Positions 1 through 10,800 of a stretch of 64,000 nucleotides of DNA are shown here, in pieces. The translations under genes and the position numbers were made by a program. Under the pieces are notes generated by a model. It saw only the letters and a program-made list of their open reading frames with translations. It ran no database searches and was not told the DNA's origin. Origin of the DNA: Mesorhabditis belari (taxonomy: Eukaryota; Nematoda; Chromadorea; Rhabditida; Rhabditidae); the NCBI GenBank assembly GCA_958450365.1, contig CAUEEP010000925.1, forward strand, positions 930,001-994,000. The letters are read 5' to 3'. The stretch's first letter is position 1. Each line of letters opens with the position of its first letter.

Positions 1-475
1 TCAATGAGTTTCAATGATTTTCAATGAGTTTATATTCTCGCCAAAGCTAAACACCCGTCCGATCTGCCAAGTTAAGGCTCGGTTAGTCGTTGGTTTGGAG
101 TTATCTCAAGCGTAGAGCAATTTAACCCACCGTGCTCGTTGAAATTAAACTACGGCTTGGCTTGCACATAAATTGCAGCCATTATAAACGGTTATTTCAT
201 TGACCAGGATCGTTACTCAACAAAATAATGACTTTCAAGAGTTATGCTTAAGTTAAGAATTTGAAGTGCTGTTTTGGCAGTTTAGGTTAGGGTTCCAATA
301 GGATTTTTATCTTTATTGTGATTGATTGCTGGGATTGGTTGAATAAACCAGTAGATACTTTTATTCTTCAATGATTTTCATTAAAAAAAACTCTAGTTTA
401 TGTGGTCCAACCAAAAGTTTAGACCAATAAATCAATCCTAATTGGTAGACTGAATAAAATGAATACAGTCGAATC
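1..475. other. Gene-free AT-rich stretch
   Basis: No coding exon recognised. The first 35 bases hold a short direct repeat of the tcaatgattt type that recurs near 367. Nothing else is supported. Confidence 0.5.
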
Positions 476-477
476 TC

Positions 478-690
478 GTTAATGAACAAAGCTCGATAGT
501 GAACGTCTCGATTGTGAACGCCTTGATAGTGAACGCCTCGATAGTGAACGCCTCGATAGTGACCAAACCTCGATAGTGAACGCCTCGATAGTGATCAAAC
601 CTCGATAGTGAACAAACCTCGTTAGTGAATGCCTCGATAGTGAACAAACGTCGATAGAGAACAAACCTCGATAGTGAACACCTCGATAGT
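478..690. repeat. 15-bp minisatellite
   Basis: About a dozen imperfect copies of a 15-base unit, cctcgatagtgaacg, some stretched to 17 bases by a 'caaa' insertion. The open frames on both strands here are products of the repeat, not genes. Confidence 0.85.
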
Positions 691-699
691 AAACGGTTT

Positions 700-1725
700 C
701 TTAGGATCTCTTCCACAGTTCACTAACGACGTTCGATTGTATTTCCAATCGATGCCCGACCCTGAAAACCCCAGGACACAAATTTTAAACATTAAATCTC
801 ATTTTGGAATCATTTACAGGAAAAAGAAAGAATTACTGTGTAAAGTGAGTGTTCAAAGTCCAAAGAAAACTCATTGTAAAGTAATTTCGCAAAAAAAAAC
901 ATTTCAGTACTCAGTCAAATATTCAAAACTTAATTTGACTTTTTTTTGCAAAATTCTCGTTTAATCTTTTTTTTGTTTTCACAATTTGATTACTTTTTTC
1001 AAAATTCTATAGACAATACTTCACTTGAAGCAAAACTAATAAAAAACGATGATTCAATTGTGGAAATTCATAACCCAAACATCTTTTTTTAAAGAAAAAC
1101 ATGAAAACTTCCAAATTTAAGACTAATTTTAGTTTTTTATTTCTCTTTTTAGTTCCTTTCTTTCAATCCCTTTTCTAAACCATCTTTCTCATTTCCCTTT
1201 CTACCATAATCTTATCTTTTTTTATCTAATCTATCCACTTTTTCTATCCTTTAATATCCATTTTGAACCCACACAAAATTAGCCAAAAAAAGTGAATAGA
1301 TTAGATAAAAATCGAGAAGATTACGGTAGAAAGAAGGGTAGAAAGAAGGGTAGAAAGAAAAGTTTAGAAAACCCTGTTACTATTCGGCTAGAAATTTCCA
1401 TATCTTAACAAATAACTAGATTAAATCTATAATATTTTATCTAATTTATGTGCATGTTTACCTATAAAGTACCATTGTTCTGAGAACATAATCGAAAAAA
1501 AGCTTATACTTAAACTATGCACACTTTTTCTCAAAAGCACTGGATAGACTTAGGCTTAGGTGAGAATGTATAACCGAATCGTACCGAAAAGCTTACTAGG
1601 GATGCTTTTGGATTTACTTCCGATGGTGTATGTTGTTTGGGGATGACGATTCTAAAGTTTCGAGATATTTACCTCCAAAGTTTACCTCAAAATCGAGCAT
1701 CCATGAAACCGCGCACCCACGAGTC
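700..1725. other. AT-rich intergenic sequence, no gene seen
   Basis: Runs of A and T, with a weak inverted similarity between about 1155-1265 and 1285-1370 (reads such as 'ttctaccataatctt' against 'aagattacggtagaa'). No splice-bounded coding exon was recognised. Confidence 0.4.
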
Positions 1726-1732
1726 ATAAGGG

Positions 1733-2172
1733 GGATGGGACAAAGGTGCACCTTTTTTTTGCGCACCCGACCAAAAGCGCATCTTTTTTTTCGCTGGAAA
1801 AGGCCTTAGAAAAGGCCGTAGAGCTTTAAAAATGTTCCCGCATAGGGGAATCATATGCGTAGATTCCGAATTTCGACAAATTAGAACTCGCTGACACGTC
1901 AAATTTGGGCTAAGAGGCAAAAACTACGCAACTTCACGCTTTTCCGCAGTTTTTGCCTTTTAGCCCAAATTTGACGTGTCAGCAAGTTCTAATTTGTCGA
2001 AATTCGGAATCTACGCATATGATTCCCTTCAATGGAAATATTTTCGAAGCTCTACGGCCTTTCCTAAGGCCTTTTCCAGCGAAAAAAAAAGGTGCGCTTT
2101 TGTGCGGTCGGGTGCGCAAAAAAAAAGGTGCGGTCGGGTGCGCAAAAAAAAGGTGCACCTTTGTCCCACCCC
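1733..2172. repeat. Fold-back (palindromic) element, about 440 bp
   Basis: The left arm, starting gggatgggacaaaggtgc, is matched in reverse complement by the right arm ending gcacctttgtcccacccc. The arms pair almost throughout, with a loop near 1925-1950. Inside are runs of the motif 'gcgcacc' plus poly-T. The organisation matches the hairpin at 18592-18978, so this is a dispersed family. It looks like a fold-back MITE. No protein is encoded, and overlapping frames on both strands mirror each other. Confidence 0.85.
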
Positions 2173-2173
2173 A

Positions 2174-3080
2174 CGTCCGCGCGAAATAAGGCGAAAAATG
2201 CGATCGCCGTTAAATTTGCTCAAGATAAGTGCTATTCGATGCGAAAAAATGTCCTGAATCCAAATTTGAAAGAATTTTTCGAATCCGTCTGACAGATTTT
2301 TTTTAAATCGAAAAAAATCGAAAAAATCACTATTTTTCTATATAAACGACAAAATTGCCTCTCTTTTACAGGCTGGTTCTCGGCGAAAAGGAAATTTTGG
2401 TGAGCATCATATACCAAACTTTATGCTCAAGGGTCTTGTGCACATTTTGACACCAAAACGAGATCAATTGGGTGAATCTGTGAAAAGTTGATGCCTTTTG
2501 AACGCAAAAGTAGCGTTTTTCAACTTTCTGCGCGCCATGCGTGGGTAAACTACTTTTTAATTGTTTACATAATTTTGTTTCCAACTGATGACCCTGTAAA
2601 ACCTGTAACCTGTAATACACAAATCATTCGTTGAAATCAAAATTATGTAAACAATAAAAAAAGAGCCAAAATTTTGATTGAAGTGAAGAAAAACAAAAAG
2701 AATTGAAAAAATTCATAAGAACACATTTGTTTGTTTTATAATTTTGTTTTTTTTTTTGTAATAGTTCCGGTAGTTTACCCACGCATGGCGCGCAGAAAGT
2801 TGAAAAACGCTACTTTTGCGTTCAAAAGGCATCAACTTTTCACAGATTCACCCAATTGATCTCGTTTTGGTGTCAAAATGTGCACAAGACCCTTGAGCAT
2901 AAAGTTTGGTATATGACGCTCACCAAAATTTCCTTTTCGCCGAGAACCAGCCTGTAAAAGAGAGGCAATTTTGTCGTTTATATAGAAAAATAGTGATTTT
3001 TTCGATTTTTTTCGATTTAAAAAAAATCGAATAGCACTTATCTTGAGCAAATTTAACGGCGATCGCATTTTCGCGCGGAT
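2174..3080. repeat. Large inverted repeat, about 0.9 kb
   Basis: The left arm (about 2174-2555) and right arm (about 2770-3080) are near-perfect reverse complements around an AT-rich centre. For example, 'gcgatcgccgttaaatttgc' at about 2200 is mirrored at about 3045-3066. The right arm lacks a segment of roughly 55 bp present on the left at about 2240-2293. It abuts the smaller fold-back at 1733-2172, and 'gtcataaggg' occurs at both outer edges (about 1722 and 3090), so the two may be one composite element. Confidence 0.8.
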
Positions 3081-3133
3081 GTGCACCCCCGTCATAAGGG
3101 TTCCACAGTGGCTTGTAAACATGAGCCTCTGAG

Positions 3134-3217
3134 GTTCCATGGCCGAGTGGTCTAAGGCGCGCGCGGTCAATCTGAAGTTCCAATAGGGGGTTTTTGGTTC
3201 GACTCCCCCGGAGCGAG
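3134..3217 (+). pseudogene. tRNA-like relic (Leu/Ser-type arms)
   Basis: An A-box-like stretch 'tggccgagtgg' and a B-box 'ggttcgactcc' lie about 50 bases apart, as in a long-variable-arm tRNA. The acceptor ends do not pair and no credible anticodon stem forms. It looks like a decayed tRNA or tRNA-derived SINE, not an active gene. Confidence 0.5.
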
Positions 3218-3219
3218 AA

Positions 3220-4480
3220 CGTTTTGGAAAAAAATATTTTCTAATAGTTTCGGATACTTTAATGAAGTATTTACAAATCTCAAGTGTTAGAACTCAAAGA
3301 AGTTTTGAAAAAATGAGAGTTTTCAAAGTTTCTAAAAACAGCATTTTGTAAAGGGAATTACTAGAAATTTGCGGTTAAAATCAAATAATTGCAACCGTAA
3401 AAATAAACTATCTGGAGTTTGTTAGCTTAAATTTAAGATTTAAATTCAGATTCTAGAGTCTTTTAAGTCCTGGGATTGTAGTGCAAATTTCTGGGATTTG
3501 GTTCATCAATGTGCTAAAAAAACCAGGGCAATAATCAGGCTTGGATTCTGGCCCAGCCTGGTACAGATCCAAGGGATCTGCTTGGAACAAAGGGGGTAAA
3601 CTTGGTCCACAAAAATTCTTGAGCCTATCAGACCGGGTTGGTTCTGTATCTTGGACCTATCAGAGAGGGCTCTTTTGCTGGCTTCCAGAGACGCTAAGGC
3701 TCGGTCGGAGCACAGTTTTGTATCCTTTTCTAAAGCGTACCATAGCTTTACCACCTTTCTTACCGGATAATCCTACCGTAACCTTTTCGAAATCTATCGT
3801 AACCTTCGCAAAATCTACCGCAATCTAGCCTTTCAAGCACCATTTATCATTTCCCTTCACCAAATCCGTTCTCCAAATTCTCCAGTTCTCAATCTTGTAC
3901 TTATAAAACTCGACAATTCGATAGTTTCATCCCAAAATCACAAAATTTTGACGTTTCCCCAACCCGGGGGATTTATCAAAAATTGCAAAAAAGCTCAACT
4001 TTTAAAAAAAGTTTGACAAAATACATCTTACAAATCTCTGGAGATCAAATAATTATAAATTTGCACCAGAAAAACTTGCAAATTTGTCATTTTTCCAAAG
4101 TTTCATTTTTGCAAAGTTTACTGTAATTTTTGTATGAAAGACCAAAAAGAATCAACCTTTTTTGGGTCACAAAGTTTGAAATTTTGGGCGGACCAGGTCT
4201 ATTTTGAGTTTACAGATCACAAATTTGTTTGATTTCTTCATAAATGATTTCAAACCAAGTGGGACAAATCCTTCCTTGGTCAAATCTAGTTTCACAGGGT
4301 TCATTTCGATAAAACTGATCAACATTCAACTGATCAGCTTGAGGATTGCCAAGTTTGCTTAAGCTAAACCATTCAAAATTAAACCAAAAAAATCCTGGCT
4401 TGACCTAGTTTAGCACATAAGTCAGTTAAAACAGTTAAAAACGTGTTCCTAGATCCTAGTCATAGCAGAGCTCAGTTAGA
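3220..4480. other. Intergenic sequence, no gene seen
   Basis: Open frames of up to 95 codons occur near 3506-3828 on both strands but show no family resemblance and no splice context. The stretch is otherwise AT-rich. Confidence 0.4.
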
Positions 4481-4496
4481 AGTCAGGCCTAGATCT

Positions 4497-4630
4497 GCCT
4501 TCTTGCCCTGGCCCTGGCTCTGGCCCCGATTCTGGCCCTGGCTCTGGCCCTGATTCTGGCCCTGGTTCTGGCCCGGGCTTCTGGCCCTGGTTCTGGCCCT
4601 GGTTCTGGCCCGGGCTCTGGCCCTGGGATT
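4497..4630. repeat. Low-complexity 'ctggccctg' minisatellite
   Basis: Imperfect 12- to 18-base repeats of ctggccctggttctggcc. The minus-strand frame reads as a Pro-Gly-Gln-Asn repeat and is not taken as a gene. Confidence 0.75.
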
Positions 4631-4883
4631 TTGGACAAGGAAAGAACCAGGCTTGGCTCAGAAAATTGCTTCTAGCACAATCTTGTTGGCTGAATCTGGC
4701 TTCTGGCCTGACTCTGGTGTGAGCTTGACTTACTCTAAGACTCATAATCAGATGAACTTGTTGACTAAAACATCCCTTGTTCTTGATTATTGTAATGATT
4801 TGATAAGATCTTCAAGTGTTGCCTCTCTTTGACACAATATCTTTGTTGAAACAGTATCCCATTTCTCAATCATTCCTTTTCAG

Positions 4884-7800
4884 ATGTCATCTCTCTTCTT
4901 CATCACCTTTTCCATATTCCAAGTTCTTTCTTCTGCCACTTCTCACCTCCATCCGGGTGTTCCTCTTGGCACTGATCCATTTGGACGATCAATTTCAGCT
5001 CGTTTGGGAGTACGATATGGAGAGAAGCCAGAGAGATTTCAGGTTTGTAAAGCTATTGAGCTATGTGAAGCTATTGAGCTATGTGAAGCTATTGAGCTAT
5101 GTGAAGCTATTGAGCTATGTGAAGCTCTTCTAAAGCTTGTTTAAGTAATGATAAGTCTCCAATTTCATCAAAAATCTAGACCACTTGGTAGATTCATTCA
5201 AATGAATTTTTCTAATCGATTGGTCGATCCCAAAAACCCAAATTTACAACTGAATTTCTTCTTTTTCTACAATTTGTACGATTTGCCATTGGCAAACTAA
5301 CTTTGAACTCAAATATCTTGGCTTTGGGTTGACCAATTTAAATATTCTTAATGTCACTGGAATCGCGAAGACTTTCTCTGTCGATTGGTACAAAAACTAT
5401 TTCAATTGAACAGCCCAACACCAAGATATTTGAGCACAAAGTTGAATTGCCAATGGCAAAGAGGCAGGGCGCATATAAAAGGTCATTCTGGTTCCGCCCC
5501 TTTTGCCAATCCAACTTTGAGCTCAAATTTCTTGGTGTTGGGGTGTCCAATTTCGATATTCTTGGTATCATTAGATGCGCCAAGTCTTTCTCTGTCGATT
5601 GGTACAAAAACTATTTCAATTGAACGGCCCAACACCAAGCTATTTGAGCTCAAAGTTGAATTGTCGATGGCAAAGAGGCGGGACCCATCTCAAATGTCCA
5701 ACAAGCTTTCTGAGCGTCACTATGCTCAAATTTTTGGGTGAATTTTTGCCTTAAACTCTTTCAAAAACCCTGGACAACGGAAAAGAGCCGATAAGCCATT
5801 TGAACTTTAAAATGCTCTTCGAAAATCTTTATTTTTTCTTCAAAAACCCCTTTCATCCAATTTGTTGGGAATTTCATGCAAAAACGCATGAATTCTCAGC
5901 TTTTTGTCCGTCAATTTCGAGCTTTTTGGGTGGATTCCGAGGAAAATTCTAAAAAAAGAATGACGGGAAACTAGGGGAAATAGGAAAAAGATCATTGTGA
6001 GGGGTTCATTGAACATTTAAGCGGGAATGTAAATGCAATGAGCCCGAGTTTAACGAGCATTTTCGAACATAGGGATCAGTTGAACGAGTGAACTTGATCT
6101 CGATCAGTGTACAATTGAGGCTATTGAAGTGCCAATTGAAGCTAGCTAATTGATATGGAGAATATTTGGATCTGACTTGGACATATTTCGTAAAGTTCCC
6201 CAAATTTTAGTTTGCAACGATGGCGAAATCGAGCTGGCGTAAATCCCTGTTCACCGAACGACCAAAAGAATGCCCACAGTTGAAAGGTTTGTGCTTTCTA
6301 ATAATGTTTTCTAACAGCTCTAACAACAAAGTCGAACAACACGATGAATTCTCGTTCTTTACCTTAATTGAATGAAGAAATTTTATGACAGACTTGAAAT
6401 TTGACTAAATTACGGCAAAAACTTGCAAACTTTTAGTGAAACTCAATCAGGAAACGAGCGAGGATTGTTTGTTTTTAAATGTCTTCGGGCCAACGGTTAG
6501 TTGTTTTTTGTTTGATTGTTTGATTGATTGTTCAAAGGTTTCGATGTTCAAAAGCCTTCCACTGTCATCAGTTACATCTAGATTACAGTGGTAAAGTTTA
6601 GTCACAAATCAGCTTACTTCATTCGACTACAATTCTTTTAATAGATAAATGTAGCCAAGATTGAGGGCTTCAAAATTTTATATAACACGGAGCACATTAA
6701 GGTTGAACTTGGCGCTTGAAGGTTAATCTACCAAAAAGAAGTCGCCGTAAATACTGAAGAATCAATGCTCAGAATAAAATTTCACCGATACAAGAAATGC
6801 AAATCGATCTCTTTATTCAACTATTGGGTTGGGGAGAATGAGTCGGCGCCGAAAATGAAAAAAATGTCTAAAACTTCAATTCGACTTCGTCAAATAATAT
6901 GCGTTTGATATGAGTAGAATGATTAACTAATTCTCTACAAAATCACATTTAAAAGAAAATTCAAACAGCGCCTCCGCTCAAGAAAAAGCCATTTTTTCAC
7001 AAAAACTACAAACTGTGATCTAGAAAAAACCATTGGTGGGATCTTCCTGCAAATTTGGCAACTTAAGTAATTGAATGTGCTCTATCTTTTTTATATAAAC
7101 ACCAAAGAAGGTTTATGTGAAAGAAACTGTTCAAATGATGAGTCGGACTCTTTGCCATTTTAACCAGCTTTGGAAGTTCATAAACTCCACGAAAGAAAAG
7201 CTTTGTGAAATCTCTCAAAAGTCATTTTGTAGAGAAATAGTGGATCCTTTTGATCAAACCAAACGTATGTTTAAAGAAGGCTTTATGTGTGCAAAAAGTC
7301 CCTTTAAAGTTTGGCGCCGACTCATTTTCCCCAACCCAATAGATCAATCTCAAGCAATTAAATGAATCATTTTTCAGAAAGCGTATTCCCACGAACTCCT
7401 CCCCGTTCTCGTTTACATCCACGGTGGAGCGTACAAATTCGGGACGGGAAACCAGTTCGAAGTGGAGAATATGGGGAATTTGTCGAAACAGGGATTTGTC
7501 GTCGTTACACTGCAATATCGATTGTCGACACTTGGTGTGTAAATGGACCAAAGCAAAGAAAGAATTGGTCAAGCCTTCCACTCTTTCACTTGGAGTACTC
7601 TAAGCTGTAACCTAGAGTTACTCTATCGACCTATTCCAGGCATTAGGGTTACTGTTACTGAAACATCAGAAGCCTTAACCTTGAAATTGCTGTAATTCCA
7701 AAAGCTCTAGGATTACTGTAACCCAGAGAAACAAAGAATTTGACTCTAGGTTCGACTAAAATTACAGTACCTCTGAAATTTTGGATTCTCGATTTTGGAA

Positions 7801-10800
7801 TTACTGTAACTGTTTACAGGGTTACTGTAAACTAAGCTACATTTACTATATATAAAAGAGCAGTGTCTGTCTGTCTGTACGGGGATTTTCTTGACCACCA
7901 ATAAAGCTACAACTTCTTTAGAAAACCTTAGAATATATTGTAGTTTTGTCATTTAAAAGAAAAAGTGAAGAAATCGAAGTTCGGTGAAAGACCCGGGAGT
8001 CGAACCCGGACCGCATGATCAGTAGAAAAACTCGCTCTCGACTGCGCCAAGGCGACGACAGATTCTGGCCAGAAAAACCAGCTCTTAGACTGCGGTGACA
8101 AGATAAAGTGGAGTTTTCGGGATGGCTTTTTCACTGTGGTGCAGTCTAATGGCGGTTTTTTTGGTCAAACTTCTTTGTCACCGTGGCGCAGCTGGGAGCG
8201 CGCCAGTCTACCCCCCACACGGTCCGGGTTCGAATCCCGGGTTATCCAACTAACTCCGTTTTTTTTTATTTTTTCAACTGGTTTTCAAGATATTCAACCT
8301 CTCAAGTTTCCAGGGTTTTTCCATGTCGACGGTTCTAAACTTTTCCCGGCGAATCTCGGTCTTCACGATACTCATTTAGCACTTCAGTTCATCTCAAAAC
8401 ATATCAAGGAGTTTGTTTTTAAATATAAAAACTATCGATTTTTGATATCTAGATAGCTATTTGATATTTAATAGCTGATAGCTGAGAAATTCTAGATTTG
8501 GCGGTGATCCGAAGCGCATCACACTCATCGGCCAGTCAGCTGGAGCTTGCTCAGCGCACGCGCTCTCCATTTCACCGAATGTCAACAAAGGTGAGCGATC
8601 TTTAAAGCTTATATGAAAATCTTATATTTTTAAGGAGCAACTTGTTATTTTCCACATATTCCAGAACTTTTCCATCGAGTCATTCTGATGTCGGCTGTTG
8701 TTGAAGTCTGCTACAATGGAACGGGCAGTGGTGTGTCGCCGAGCGCTGTCGCTGCTAAAGAGGTCAGTAATCGATTGATGATTGACATTGACATTCGATT
8801 GACGATTGACAATTACTCGAATTAGCATTTAATCTACGATTACCACATTGTGCGGTGCATCGAATTTGCTTTTGAAAAGCACAGTAAGATCGGAAATTCA
8901 ATTTGCTTTGCAATTTCAGCTTTGCAATATCGATCTCAATGAGGATTTCGATGACGAAGTGCTTTTCAAGTGCCTCAACGAAGCCCCATTAGCTAAAGTG
9001 GAAAATGTTGATCAGGTGAATAGATAGAACTTATATAACTGTACATTACAACCAATCAGCTACAAGAAAAGCTTGAACTTTGTTGACTAATATTGGGTTG
9101 GTGAATTCAAAAAACTGCAGAACTTTGAACGAAAATTTATTCAACATAAAACCATCAATTCATTCCAAATAATTTCCATTACGACTTCTGCCCATTTTAC
9201 AGGCAATTTGCGGATTCCTCTTTCGTGGTAGGATTTTGGTTTTGAATCGAAAAACTTTCAAAGCCAATTTTTGACTGCTTCTTTCGAATCGAAGTGTTCT
9301 CCGGCAAGCTCATTACTCATGATCCGGAATAAATAGTAATCAAAAGGGGCGAGGTCTGTATGGGGATGCGACAAAAGTTCCCAAACAAGGCTATTTATTT
9401 TAGAAATAGTCAGTTTTGCAACATGAGGGCGCGCGTTGTCGTGGAGGAGAAGGATCTTTGACTTGGAGGGCCTATTCTTCTTCAGGGACTCATTCACCTT
9501 TCCCAACTGTCCACTGTATTTGATTGCATTAACGGTCTCTTGCTATCCAGCAACTCCCAGTACACCACTCTCTCCATATCCCAGAAAACGCAGAGCATAA
9601 ACTTCTCCTGGTGCAAACCAGGCTTAGGATCACTTTCGGGTTTCTCGCCTGGCCCCTAATTTTGGCCCATCCTGTATCAACAAAGTTCTATGACTTTGAG
9701 AAACTTTTGCCATTCTATGACTCAGCAAAGTTCTGTTAATTTAACTGCTTTTTTCAATTCAATTTCATTTTTCAATTTTCAATTTCAATTCAGTTTGAAA
9801 AACACGAGAAGAACTGGGTTCTCTTCACGGATGGGCATTTCTTCCCCGAACACTATAGATTGATGAATCGATCGACGAGAGGACACGACTATTTGATTGG
9901 AGTGACGAGTGATGAATGGGCTTTCTTTGGTGAGTGATTTTAAAAGAAATTTCACTGTCTAGGAAAGCCATGGGCTTCACCATAAGCAAGATCATGCGAA
10001 ATTTCGCAAGTCGCAAGATGTTAGGCGCAAGTCAGACTCACCAACACAACTTGCAAGCTCGCAAGGCGGGTTCAGCAAAAATAACTTGCAAGCTCGCAAG
10101 TCGGGCTCACCAACAAAATCTTACGAAATTTCGCAAGATCTTGCGACACATAAGAACACTGAAAATAGCATTAATTTACTCATTAATTGTTAATCGTTAC
10201 TGGACCCGAACCCAAACAAGAGTCCTTCATTGTAACTTTACAGCCAGCCTTAACCGTATAATTTCTGTAATTTTCTTCATAGTATTTTCATTCCTTAACC
10301 TATCACATTTTCAGAGAACCTATTTGCCTATGGCTTTTCTCGAAAAGATTTCACGCCTAAACGCTTCGAGGAAACCGTTCAAAAATACATGGGAATCGAG
10401 AAAAAAGAAGAAATTGATTTATTGAAAGAATTCTATACGAAAGAAGAAATAAAAGGAGAAGATGTTCAAAGTTATTGGTTCGAAAATGTGGTCAATGTGG
10501 GTTTTTTGAATGCAAAAATCTTTAGAGTTTGCAGTTTACAAGACTATCTTTACAGCTTACAGTTACACATCTTTACAGTTTACAGTTCACAAGATCAATC
10601 TGCTCATTATTCATTAATCTTTCAGTCGATGACCGATTTGGCCTTTCACGTGCCAATTCTGGACGAGATCCACCGTCTAATGTCAGCCACTAATCCGCCA
10701 AACATTTACCTCTACACTTTTAATATCACCGCTCCTTCATTCAATCAAGGATATCGTGGGTTTTAAAAAAATGTTCAATGCAATAAAATTCCTTCCTTAA

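Noticed and set aside
1976..3183. Open frames of 60-112 codons around the fold-backs
   Set aside because: They occur as mirror-image pairs in palindrome arms, with no family resemblance.
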